Shown: one piece after another, positions 1 to 6,781 of the stretch
Layout of the letters: each line of letters opens with the position of its first letter
Numbering within the stretch: position 1 is the stretch's first letter
Source: Methylaequor sp002691245
GTDB lineage: Bacteria > Pseudomonadota > Alphaproteobacteria > Methylaequorales > Methylaequoraceae
Direction of reading: 5' to 3'
Assembly (NCBI GenBank): GCA_002691245.1
Contig: NZHH01000043.1
Span: 1-9,731, forward strand
Length of the DNA stretch: 9,731 nucleotides
The notes under the pieces: model-generated
What the model was told of the DNA's origin: nothing
Database searches by the model: none
The model's input: the letters and a program-made list of their open reading frames with translations, nothing else
Made by a program: the position numbers and the translations under genes

Positions 1-11
1 AAAAAGGGTGT

Positions 12-1007
12 TTACTTGATCTCATCAGAAAATAAAAATACTGTTAATGCAAAATAGTTAGATCGATTCCAGTTTAATATAACATCAAAGTTTTTTGAGA
101 CAAGATAACATTGATTATTATTTGAATCAGGTATAATCATTCTCAATAAATTATTTCCATAATTTTTTTTTAAAATAATTCCATTTTCATTCCAAAATTT
201 GATATTTTGATATTGTTTTTTTTCAGCTAGTATTCTCAGTTTTTCAGAAATCACTACATTTACTTTTTCTCCCCATTCTAGTTGGTTATTCCAACCAACC
301 TTCTTTAAATAATTAGCTCCTGATGCAAGAGCGTCATTTTTTTTAAATAGATTTTTTTTATTATCACCATCAAAATCTATTGAATGTTTTAAAAAAGTAC
401 TTGGCATAAACTGAGTTTGACCAAACGCACCCGCCCAAGACCCTCTAAACATGCTTCTATCAAAATGTCCTTTGTCTAATATAATCAAAGCATTTTTTAA
501 TTCTTTTGTAAAAAAAACACCTCTTCTACCCTCATATGCTAGTGATGCAAGAGATCTCAAGATATCCATTTTTCCAATATGATTGCCAAAGTAAGTTTCA
601 ATACCCCATAATGCTGTAATTATTTTTGCATTAACATTAAATTGTTTTTCAATTTTTAGTAAAAGTTCTTTATTCTTTTTAAATTCAGAGTTTATTTTTT
701 TTTTACTTTCATTTGTAACTATATTTTTGAAGTACTTATCAAATGTAAGTTTGAATTCTGGTTGTTTTCTATCCAACTCAATAATTTTTGGATTAAATTT
801 AATTGAGTCTAAATATTTAAGGGTTTGAATCTCAATATTACTATTTTTTTTGAACTCAGCTTTTGTTTTTTTTTTCCATTCGTCCCAAGAAATTTTTTGA
901 ACTACTTTCTTATTTAAGTCTGGAGAATCATTGCTTTTAGCTGATGTTAAGTTACTAATTAAAATTAGAACAAAAAATAAGTAAAACACTCTACAATTAA
1001 AAAACAC
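12..1007 (-). CDS. Lytic murein transglycosylase, MltB-like (SLT_2 family)
   Basis: This is a predicted periplasmic lytic transglycosylase that cleaves the MurNAc-GlcNAc bond of peptidoglycan and leaves 1,6-anhydro ends. Residues 1-23 form a signal peptide (hydrophobic core about 7-19, cleavage likely after TSA). There is no lipobox, so I expect a soluble rather than lipoprotein form. The catalytic Glu is E137 in WGIETYFG. Other family hallmarks are the SLASLAYEGRR stretch (152-162), SWAGAFGQTQFMPSTF (190-205), an FDGD segment near 212-215 and a closing NWNRSNYFALTV block (312-323). At 331 residues it has only the catalytic domain, without the C-terminal peptidoglycan-binding domain seen in some longer homologues. 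The start is GTG; an AGAGGA ribosome site lies 6 bases upstream inside the end of the preceding oxidase gene. The GTG directly follows that gene's TGA, so the two are probably cotranscribed and translationally coupled. Family assignment is firm; the exact MltB subtype is not. Confidence 0.9.
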   Translation of the reverse strand: MFFNCRVFYLFFVLILISNLTSAKSNDSPDLNKKVVQKISWDEWKKKTKAEFKKNSNIEIQTLKYLDSIKFNPKIIELDRKQPEFKLTFDKYFKNIVTNESKKKINSEFKKNKELLLKIEKQFNVNAKIITALWGIETYFGNHIGKMDILRSLASLAYEGRRGVFFTKELKNALIILDKGHFDRSMFRGSWAGAFGQTQFMPSTFLKHSIDFDGDNKKNLFKKNDALASGANYLKKVGWNNQLEWGEKVNVVISEKLRILAEKKQYQNIKFWNENGIILKKNYGNNLLRMIIPDSNNNQCYLVSKNFDVILNWNRSNYFALTVFLFSDEIK

Positions 1008-2162
1008 TCAAATTCCTCTAAATCTTATATTATTTTTACTAAGTTCTGAAATATTCTTACAACCTAGCAGTTTCATATTTCTCTCTAATTCATTTTTTAA
1101 ATTCGAAAGAGAATGTTCCACACCATTCTTTCCACCTGCAGCCAAAGCATACAAATAAAGTCTTCCACCAGAACAGGCGTTAGCTCCAAGTGATAATGCT
1201 TTTAAAATGTGTGTGCCTCTTCTTATCCCGCCATCACAGATAACTTCTATTTTACCGCCAACTGCATCTAAAATCTCACTCAATTGATCAAATGGTGATC
1301 GTGAACCATCAAGCTGTCTTCCTCCATGATTGGAAATCATAATCGCTGATGCACCAATTTTTACAGCATTTTTTGCATCTTCTACTGACATAATACCCTT
1401 CAAACAAAATGGTCCTTTCCAGTATTTTCTTATTTCTTCTGCATTTGACCAGGACATGCTCTGATCTAACATTGTACTAAAATAATCACTGACCGATACT
1501 GCGAACTTAGTTCCTTGACCAACATAATTACTAAGAAAAGGAAGATCAAATTTTTTTCTAAACAAGTAGTTTAATGTCCACGAGGGAGATGTTGCGTAGC
1601 TTATAACGCTTTTTAAGTCAAATCTAGGAGGAGATGTGAAACCTGTTTTAAGGTCTCTTTCACGGTTACCACCGGTTATTGTGTCAACAGTCAGAGCTAA
1701 AGCATCAAACTTTTTCTCTTTACATTCGTCTATCATGCCTTTAGTGAGTTCTTTATCCTTATGATAGTACAATTGAAAAATCTTTGGACCACTTAGCTTT
1801 GATATATCTTCAGCTGATACTGTTGAAAGGGAAGAAATTCCAAAAAAAGTGTTAAATTTTTCTGCAGCCTCTCCCACTGCTAACTCCCCCTGATGATGAA
1901 ATAGTCTCTGCAAAGCAGTTGGAGATAAAAAAAAAGGTAAATCTATTTTTTTTCCAAAAATTTTTACTGAAAGATCTATATTTTCAACACTCCTTAAAAC
2001 ATTTGGAATTAAATCACACCTTTCGAAGGATTCTGTATTTCTTCTTAAGGTGGTTTCATCGTCAGCTCCACCATCAATATAGTGAAAAATTGGAAACGGA
2101 AGTTTCTTTTTTGCTAGTTTGCGAAAATCATTTATATTATGGCATTTAAAAAGTTCGTTCAT
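1008..2162 (-). CDS. FMN-dependent 2-hydroxyacid oxidase/dehydrogenase (LldD family)
   Basis: This flavoenzyme family oxidises L-2-hydroxyacids such as L-lactate or glycolate to 2-oxoacids, passing electrons to quinone or oxygen. The TIM-barrel is complete at 384 residues. The N-terminal HYIDGGADDETTLRRN block (28-42) and FQLYYHKDK (129-137) carry substrate and flavin-pocket residues. TVDTITGGNRERD (158-170) is typical of LldD-like proteins. The family signature SNHGGRQLDGSRS (277-289) contains the expected catalytic His279 and substrate-binding Arg282. CDGGIRRG (309-316) and GGRLYLYALAAGG (332-344) form the phosphate-binding end of the barrel. The ATG start fits the usual family N-terminus. 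It is the first gene of a two-gene unit with the transglycosylase and lies 19 bases from the divergent methyltransferase. The substrate cannot be fixed from sequence: lactate is the default, while glycolate or another 2-hydroxyacid is possible, so I give no symbol. Confidence 0.92.
   Translation of the reverse strand: MNELFKCHNINDFRKLAKKKLPFPIFHYIDGGADDETTLRRNTESFERCDLIPNVLRSVENIDLSVKIFGKKIDLPFFLSPTALQRLFHHQGELAVGEAAEKFNTFFGISSLSTVSAEDISKLSGPKIFQLYYHKDKELTKGMIDECKEKKFDALALTVDTITGGNRERDLKTGFTSPPRFDLKSVISYATSPSWTLNYLFRKKFDLPFLSNYVGQGTKFAVSVSDYFSTMLDQSMSWSNAEEIRKYWKGPFCLKGIMSVEDAKNAVKIGASAIMISNHGGRQLDGSRSPFDQLSEILDAVGGKIEVICDGGIRRGTHILKALSLGANACSGGRLYLYALAAGGKNGVEHSLSNLKNELERNMKLLGCKNISELSKNNIRFRGI
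1014..1019 (-). promoter_or_regulatory. Shine-Dalgarno site for the transglycosylase GTG start
   Basis: On the minus strand AGAGGA lies within the last codons of the oxidase gene (Arg-Gly), 6 bases before the GTG at 1007. It supports the GTG as the true start even though it abuts the upstream TGA stop. Good ribosome sites are scarce elsewhere in this window. Confidence 0.55.
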
Positions 2163-2181
2163 TATGTAAATCTAATTAATT

Positions 2182-2949
2182 ATGAAAAGTATTCAAATAA
2201 AAAGAAGACTACAAAAGAAAAAAAATATTTTGTCAATCATTAATCATATCTCAGAGATGGATGAATTAGTTGTCAATATATCTGGAAATAAAGATCATCA
2301 ATATTCTAAAAAAATAATTCGCGCATTTGAGGAATCAATTGCATGTAGAACTAAGTTAAATAAAAAAGTGCTTGAAATGCAAGGTCTTTCAGGGCGAAAA
2401 TTTAGAATATTATTAAATAATTTAATTGATTTTATTAATAATCCCAAATATTTAGAAATTGGTTCATGGCTGGGTTCAACAGCATGTTCTGTTCTATTTA
2501 AAAATAAGGTTGATGCAACCTGTATTGATAACTGGTCCCAAAACTTTACTAATAAGTTAATCCCAAAAGAAAAATTTGAAAAAAATGTGTCTAAATTTCT
2601 TAATAAAGCAAATAAACTAACTCTACTTGAAACAGACTTTCGTGACATAAATTATCATGATTTAAAGAATTTCAACATTTATTTTTATGACGGAGCTCAT
2701 CATTATAAGGATCATTATGATTCAATTAGAATAGTTTTACCTTCATTAAGTGATGAGTTTATAATGATTATTGACGATTGGAATTGGAAACAAGTCAGAG
2801 AGGGTACAATGGCATCAGTTGCCAATGAAAAGCTTGATGTAATTTTTAGCCTAGATATAAGAACTACTAGAGACAACTCCAGTGCTTTAACAACTGGAAA
2901 ATCAAGTGATTGGCATCAGGGTGTATGTTTATTTGTAATAAAAAAATAA
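2182..2949 (+). CDS. Class I SAM-dependent methyltransferase (Methyltransf_24-like)
   Basis: This is a predicted S-adenosylmethionine-dependent methyltransferase; the acceptor is unknown. Motif I is KYLEIGSWLGST (89-100), where the glycine loop binds SAM. D116 in TCIDNWS is placed to bind the ribose hydroxyls at the end of strand 2. YFYDGAHHYKDHYDS (168-181) followed by IMIIDDWNW (194-202) is the DGxHxY...DD pattern common in the Methyltransf_24 group found with sugar, surface-polysaccharide and small-molecule modification genes. The protein (255 residues) is complete, with a conserved-looking pre-domain segment around LSGRKFRILLNNLIDF (69-84). The first ATG has no Shine-Dalgarno site and follows the divergent oxidase start by 19 bases; ATG at codon 26 (2257) is a reasonable alternative, since residues 1-25 are a low-complexity Lys/Arg-rich run. 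It appears to be a single-gene unit and no neighbour indicates its substrate. Confidence 0.8.
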   Translation: MKSIQIKRRLQKKKNILSIINHISEMDELVVNISGNKDHQYSKKIIRAFEESIACRTKLNKKVLEMQGLSGRKFRILLNNLIDFINNPKYLEIGSWLGSTACSVLFKNKVDATCIDNWSQNFTNKLIPKEKFEKNVSKFLNKANKLTLLETDFRDINYHDLKNFNIYFYDGAHHYKDHYDSIRIVLPSLSDEFIMIIDDWNWKQVREGTMASVANEKLDVIFSLDIRTTRDNSSALTTGKSSDWHQGVCLFVIKK

Positions 2950-3096
2950 TTNTTTTTTTTTTAATATTCCCGAAACAACTGATGAAAGTAATTTTGAATC
3001 CTTTTTACTTACATACTTTAAAGATGCTAATTTATCAACAAAGGTGTTTGATGATGAATCGAGTAACTTTTTAATTTCTTCTTTTTTTTTTTTCAT
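2950..3096 (-). CDS. Possible 48-residue Lys/Ser-rich small protein downstream of yajQ
   Basis: An open frame begins at ATG 3096, 29 bases after the yajQ stop and on the same strand. It encodes a charged peptide starting MKKKKEEIKKLLDSSSN and continuing FVDKLASLKYVSKKDSKLL to a Lys-rich end. The end depends on the ambiguous base at 2952. If it is A on the plus strand the last codon is TAA (48 residues); otherwise the frame runs to a TAA at 2929-2931 (55 residues) and overlaps the methyltransferase end by 21 bases. The composition suggests one or two amphipathic helices. There is a weak, unconvincing likeness to the VSREEF region of UbiK/BMFP accessory proteins. There is no good ribosome site, and A/T homopolymers at both ends make the frame sensitive to indel errors. 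I do not recognise it; it may be a real cotranscribed small gene or chance. Confidence 0.33.
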
Positions 3097-3125
3097 TCGC
3101 AATACTATGAAATTTTTATGCCAAA

Positions 3126-3611
3126 CTAATCTCTGAAGTTTATATATTGTAAAGGTTGTTTTATCTCCAATTCTTTAGTCAACTGAATAGCTTTTTGAAG
3201 TAAATCTCTTTTACCACTTGTAACTCTCAATTCCTCTCCTCGGATTGAAACTTGAACTTTGATTTTGGCATTTTTAATACATTTGTTAATTTGTTGTGAA
3301 ACATCCTTGTCAATGCCCTGAATAATATTAGCAGTTTGTCGCAACATACCACCTCTAGCATCTTCAATCTTAGAAAAATCTAATGAACCAGATGATAGAT
3401 TCCTTTTCACNAAATGAGTTCTGAATATTTGTTGAACTTGTTCTATTTTATATTGATCCTCAGCAATCAGTTCGATTTCATTTTCATTTCTTGTAATTTT
3501 AGACTCACTGCCTTTAAAATCATATCTATTGGTTATTTCCCTTGTTGCTCCATTTATTGCATTATCAACTTCGGCCAAATCTATTTTTGAAACTATATCG
3601 AATGAAGGCAT
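3126..3611 (-). CDS. yajQ: YajQ family nucleotide-binding (c-di-GMP-binding) protein
   Basis: This is the full-length (161 residues) YajQ/DUF520 (UPF0234) protein, a cytosolic two-lobed fold that binds nucleic acid or nucleotides; in Xanthomonas a member binds cyclic di-GMP and alters transcription. Diagnostic stretches are the N-terminus MPSFDIVSKID, NRYDFKGSES (28-37), VSIRGEELRVTSGKRD (121-136) and the C-terminal PLQYINFRD. One codon (67) contains the ambiguous base at 3411; it reads TTN, so the residue is Phe or Leu, either of which is acceptable. The start is unambiguous from the conserved N-terminus, although no Shine-Dalgarno site precedes it. It diverges from the aldehyde dehydrogenase gene across an 80-base gap and may be cotranscribed with the small frame at 2950-3096. 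Its role in this organism cannot be told; no diguanylate cyclase is in the window. Confidence 0.95.
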   Translation of the reverse strand: MPSFDIVSKIDLAEVDNAINGATREITNRYDFKGSESKITRNENEIELIAEDQYKIEQVQQIFRTHXVKRNLSSGSLDFSKIEDARGGMLRQTANIIQGIDKDVSQQINKCIKNAKIKVQVSIRGEELRVTSGKRDLLQKAIQLTKELEIKQPLQYINFRD

Positions 3612-3650
3612 TTTTATTGATTAAATATTTAGTTGTAATTAGTAAGGTCT

Positions 3651-3680
3651 ATTATAAGATAAAACTTCCCATAAAGTAAA
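3651..3680 (-). promoter_or_regulatory. Putative sigma-70 promoter for yajQ
   Basis: On the minus strand a perfect TATAAT lies at 3656-3651. TTTACT (3680-3675, four of six matches to TTGACA) sits 18 bases upstream. The expected transcript start is near 3644, giving a leader of about 33 bases. In such AT-rich DNA a TATAAT can arise by chance, so support is moderate. Confidence 0.4.
3653..3658 (+). promoter_or_regulatory. Putative -10 element for the aldehyde dehydrogenase operon
   Basis: TATAAG (five of six matches) reads on the plus strand about 33 bases before the ATG at 3692. It overlaps the minus-strand TATAAT of the yajQ promoter. I see no convincing -35 at normal spacing; TTGTAA at 3633-3638 is only 14 bases away. 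It is offered because the operon needs a promoter in this 80-base gap. Confidence 0.25.
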
Positions 3681-3691
3681 TAATAAAGATA

Positions 3692-5071
3692 ATGCTTGAA
3701 GTAAAATCTCCTTGGAATAATGAAATAGTTGGATCNGTTGAAACTAGTAATAATCAACATCTTGAAGACATTCTAATGGAAGTAACTAATGTTTCGAAAC
3801 TTAAGGGTAATGACTTTCCTCCAAAAGAAAGAATACAAGTGTTAAAATCTTTTTGTGAGAAAATTAATCAAAATATTGAAAGCTTAGCAAAGTTAGCCAC
3901 CTCAGAGGGTGGAAAGCCTATAACNGACTCCATTGTTGAAATTAAAAGAGGTGCTGAAGGTGTCGATTCCTGTATTGAAGTATTAAAATCTGATGCTGGA
4001 TCAGTAATTCCAATGAATTTGAATGAAGCATCNTCAAATAGATTAGCTTTTACTCAAAAGGAACCAATTGGCGTAGTATTGGCAGTAAGCGCATTTAATC
4101 ATCCGTTTAACCTAATAATTCATCAAATNATACCAGCGATTGCAACTGGTTGTACTGTTATTGTTAAACCAGCAGAAGATACACCATTATCATGCAANAA
4201 AATTGTAGAAATGCTATATGAATCTGGTTTGCCAAGAAATCGATGTCATTTTGTTATGCCAAAAGATTTAGAATTAGCTACAAAACTAGTGAGTGATCCA
4301 AGGATAGATTTTTTTTCATTTATTGGGTCTAGTAAAGTTGGATGGTATTTAAGATCAAAACTGGCTCCAGGTACTAGGTGTTCATTAGAGCATGGTGGAA
4401 TGGCACCAACTTTTATTTCGACTAACAGTGATATACTTCATTGCGCAAAAAGTATTGCAAGAGGTGGATTCTATCATGCAGGGCAAGTTTGTGTTTCTGT
4501 TCAAAGAATTTATTTAAATAAAAATGTTAAAAATGAATTTATGTCTGCTTTTGTAGATGAGGTGAAAAAAGTTAAGTTAGGNGACCCTATGGAAAAAGAT
4601 ACTGTCGTTGGCCCACTAATCAGAAAGTCAGAGATATCTAGAGTTGACAGTTGGGTGCAAGAAAGTTTAAGAAATGGTTCAGAATTAATACTTGGTAATG
4701 GAAAATTATCAGAAGTTAGTTATGATAAAACTATAATTTTAAATCCTAAAAAAGAGGATAAGATTTCTCAAAATGAAATATTTGGTCCTGTTGTTACTAT
4801 CAATGAGTTTAATGATTTTGAAAAAGCAATAGAGGAGGCAAATTCAGTAAATGTTTCTTTTCAATCGTCTATATTTACTGATAAAATTCCAGAAATTTTA
4901 AAATTTTATGAAAAAATTAATGCATCTGCTGTTTTTCATAATGATCACACAGCTTTTAGGGTTGATTGGATGCCTTTTGCTGGACTCAAACATTCAGGAC
5001 ATGGTGTTGGTGGAATAAAATATTCAATGCATGACATGCAAATAGAAAAGATGTTAGTTTTGAAGAAGTAA
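3692..5071 (+). CDS. NAD(P)-dependent aldehyde dehydrogenase
   Basis: This cytosolic enzyme of the aldehyde dehydrogenase superfamily oxidises an aldehyde to the acid. Visible active-site parts are N136 in AFNHPFN (oxyanion hole), K159 in VKPAEDTP (cofactor), FSFIGSSKVG (209-217, Rossmann loop, with Ile where Thr is usual), general base E233 in EHGGMAP (usually ELGG), nucleophile C267 in GQVCVSVQR and EIFGPV (362-367). The 459 residues are a little short of the 480-500 norm but both ends look complete. The HNDHTAFRVDWMPFAGLKHSG region and the EHGG variant resemble members grouped with lactaldehyde, glyceraldehyde-3-phosphate and phosphonoacetaldehyde dehydrogenases, so the substrate is probably a small polar aldehyde. 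Six ambiguous bases lie in the gene, all at third codon positions: Ser15, Thr78, Ser114, Ile/Met146, Asn/Lys169 and Gly297. It is first in an operon with the ThDP enzyme, 39 bases downstream. Confidence 0.92.
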   Translation: MLEVKSPWNNEIVGXVETSNNQHLEDILMEVTNVSKLKGNDFPPKERIQVLKSFCEKINQNIESLAKLATSEGGKPIXDSIVEIKRGAEGVDSCIEVLKSDAGSVIPMNLNEAXSNRLAFTQKEPIGVVLAVSAFNHPFNLIIHQXIPAIATGCTVIVKPAEDTPLSCXKIVEMLYESGLPRNRCHFVMPKDLELATKLVSDPRIDFFSFIGSSKVGWYLRSKLAPGTRCSLEHGGMAPTFISTNSDILHCAKSIARGGFYHAGQVCVSVQRIYLNKNVKNEFMSAFVDEVKKVKLXDPMEKDTVVGPLIRKSEISRVDSWVQESLRNGSELILGNGKLSEVSYDKTIILNPKKEDKISQNEIFGPVVTINEFNDFEKAIEEANSVNVSFQSSIFTDKIPEILKFYEKINASAVFHNDHTAFRVDWMPFAGLKHSGHGVGGIKYSMHDMQIEKMLVLKK

Positions 5072-5090
5072 TCTTAAAGCAAAGTTATTT

Positions 5091-5100
5091 AGGAAGGAGA
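5091..5100 (+). promoter_or_regulatory. Strong Shine-Dalgarno sequence before the ThDP enzyme
   Basis: AGGAAGGAGA ends 10 bases before the ATG at 5111. It is the strongest ribosome binding site in the window and contrasts with the weak or absent sites of nearly all the other genes, which suggests high translation of this gene relative to its neighbours. Confidence 0.65.
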
Positions 5101-5110
5101 AATTAAGAGT

Positions 5111-6781
5111 ATGAAAGCTTCAGATTTGTTTATTAAATGTTTAGAAGAAGAAGGTGTTTCAAGAATCTTTGGAGTTCCTGGTGAGGAAAATGCAGATTTC
5201 ATGATTTCCCTAAAACAAAGCAAAAAAATTGAGTTCATTTTATGTAGACACGAACAAGCAGCTGCATTTATGGCTGATGCTTACGGAAGGTTGACTGGTA
5301 AAGCAGGTGTTTGCCTTTCAACACTTGGTCCAGGAGTAACAAATTTAATGACAGGACTGGCTGATGCAAATATGGATAGATCACCAGTAGTCGCCATTAT
5401 AGGTCAAGGATCTACTAATAGATTACACAAAGAGAGTCATCAAATAATGGATTCCATAAGCATGGTACACCCGATATCAAAATGGGCACAAACGATCTTA
5501 TCTGCAAAAAATATAACAGAAGTAATCAGAAAAGCATTCAAAGTAGCAGAAACTGAAAAACCTGGGGTAACAGTTATTGAATTTCCAGAGGATATAGCTA
5601 GAGAAGACATTATTGACAAACCAATAAAACCCTCGCTCATAAGAAGGCCTGCAGCCGATAACCGTGCAATCGAAGCAGCATTAAAAATTATTATCAACTC
5701 CAAAAACCCAATCATTCTTGCAGGAAATGGGACAATCAGGAAAAGAGCATCGAATAGATTAAGAATCCTAGTAGAAAACTTGGGTATTGGGGTAATTAAC
5801 ACCTTCATGGGTAAAGGTTCAGTCTCTTCCGAAGATAAACATTCTTTATTTACAATTGGTTTAGGAAGTGGAGATTACAATAATTTGGCAATTGATGAAT
5901 CAGATTTGGTAATTGCTATTGGTTATGATTTAGTAGAATATTCACCCTCAGCCTGGAATAGGATTGAAGGTGGTAATAAAAAAATAATACACATTGATTA
6001 TACTCCTGCAGAAGTTGATCGTGATTATCTTCCTAATGTTGAAATAATATCAGATCTGGCTGGAGCATTATATCAATTAAATAAAGCATTAGTACAAAAG
6101 GTTGGAAGAGACCAACTACCTTTATTTGATATAAGTTCTAGGAATAAATTGAGAACACAAATGTCAAAACATTTGGACAAAAATAATGATAATGACGCAT
6201 TTCCAATGAAACCACAAAGAGTCCTTGCGGATGTAAAAAAGGTGTTAGGGAAGGATGATATAATTCTATCTGATGTCGGTGCTCATAAAATGTGGGTAGC
6301 TCGTGAATATAATTGTAGTAATCCAAATACTTGTTTGATTTCAAATGGATTTTGTACAATGGGCTTTGCCCTACCAGCATCAATTGGTGCAAAAATGGTT
6401 TTTCCGAAAAAGAAGGTGCTGTCAATAAATGGAGATGCAGGTTTTCTTATGAATGTTCAAGATCTGGAGACTGCAGTTAGAAATAATATAAATGTTGTTG
6501 CAGTAGTATGGTTAGACGGAGAATACGGATTAATAAAATGGAAGCAACAAGTTCAATTTAAGGGTGATCACTCTGATTTAACATTCGCAAATCCAAATTT
6601 TTATGATTTAGCCAATTCTTTTGGTATGTGGGGGAAACAAATTGAATCAACAGACCAATTTATTCCTTCATTAAATGAAGCTTTTAAACAAAAAGGTCCG
6701 GCAATTATTGGCGTTCCAGTTGATTATACTGAGAACATGAAACTTACTCAACATTTGGGTAAAGTCTCGGCTATAATTTAA
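5111..6781 (+). CDS. Thiamine-diphosphate enzyme, acetolactate synthase large-subunit family (AlsS-like)
   Basis: This is a three-domain ThDP enzyme (556 residues). The N-terminal PYR domain has FGVPGEEN (20-27), the cofactor-activating E48 in RHEQAAAFMADAYGRLTGK (46-64) and TLGPGVTN (71-78). The central domain (about 185-325) has IAIGYDLVEYSPSAWN (268-283), which matches the FAD-free catabolic AlsS pattern better than biosynthetic IlvB. The C-terminal PP domain has SNGFCTMGFALPASIGAK (411-428) and NGDAGFLMN (440-448). The usual reaction is condensation of two pyruvates to acetolactate; a 2-oxoacid decarboxylase or other carboligase role is also possible. Oddly, L468 in VWLDGEYGLIKW occupies the position of the metal-binding Asn. 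No ilvN-like regulatory subunit follows; a small exported protein gene overlaps its stop instead. Pairing with the aldehyde dehydrogenase favours a catabolic role. The family is firm, the substrate unknown. Confidence 0.88.
   Translation: MKASDLFIKCLEEEGVSRIFGVPGEENADFMISLKQSKKIEFILCRHEQAAAFMADAYGRLTGKAGVCLSTLGPGVTNLMTGLADANMDRSPVVAIIGQGSTNRLHKESHQIMDSISMVHPISKWAQTILSAKNITEVIRKAFKVAETEKPGVTVIEFPEDIAREDIIDKPIKPSLIRRPAADNRAIEAALKIIINSKNPIILAGNGTIRKRASNRLRILVENLGIGVINTFMGKGSVSSEDKHSLFTIGLGSGDYNNLAIDESDLVIAIGYDLVEYSPSAWNRIEGGNKKIIHIDYTPAEVDRDYLPNVEIISDLAGALYQLNKALVQKVGRDQLPLFDISSRNKLRTQMSKHLDKNNDNDAFPMKPQRVLADVKKVLGKDDIILSDVGAHKMWVAREYNCSNPNTCLISNGFCTMGFALPASIGAKMVFPKKKVLSINGDAGFLMNVQDLETAVRNNINVVAVVWLDGEYGLIKWKQQVQFKGDHSDLTFANPNFYDLANSFGMWGKQIESTDQFIPSLNEAFKQKGPAIIGVPVDYTENMKLTQHLGKVSAII

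Noticed and set aside
1919..2149. Open plus-strand frame of 76 codons antisense to the oxidase gene
   Set aside because: It overlies a confidently identified gene, is Phe/Leu/His-rich as expected of an antisense shadow, and has no ribosome site or recognisable domain.
2298..2648. Open minus-strand frame of 116 codons antisense to the methyltransferase
   Set aside because: It is fully inside the methyltransferase gene, whose SAM motifs are clear; there are no motifs or start signals of its own.
2941..2962. A-tract followed by T-tract after the methyltransferase as a bidirectional terminator
   Set aside because: The A7/T7 arms could pair, but there are no G-C pairs and one base is N; a stable intrinsic terminator is not supported.
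5440..6425. Two antisense frames (5440-5808 and 6138-6425) within the ThDP enzyme gene
   Set aside because: Both are shadows of a strongly supported coding gene, with compositions typical of reverse-strand reading.
5111..6781. Assigning the ThDP enzyme as sulfoacetaldehyde acetyltransferase (Xsc) because of the adjacent aldehyde dehydrogenase
   Set aside because: The N-terminal and cofactor regions follow the AlsS/IlvB pattern (FGVPGEEN, RHEQAAAFMA) rather than the Xsc pattern, and no phosphotransacetylase or taurine genes are nearby.
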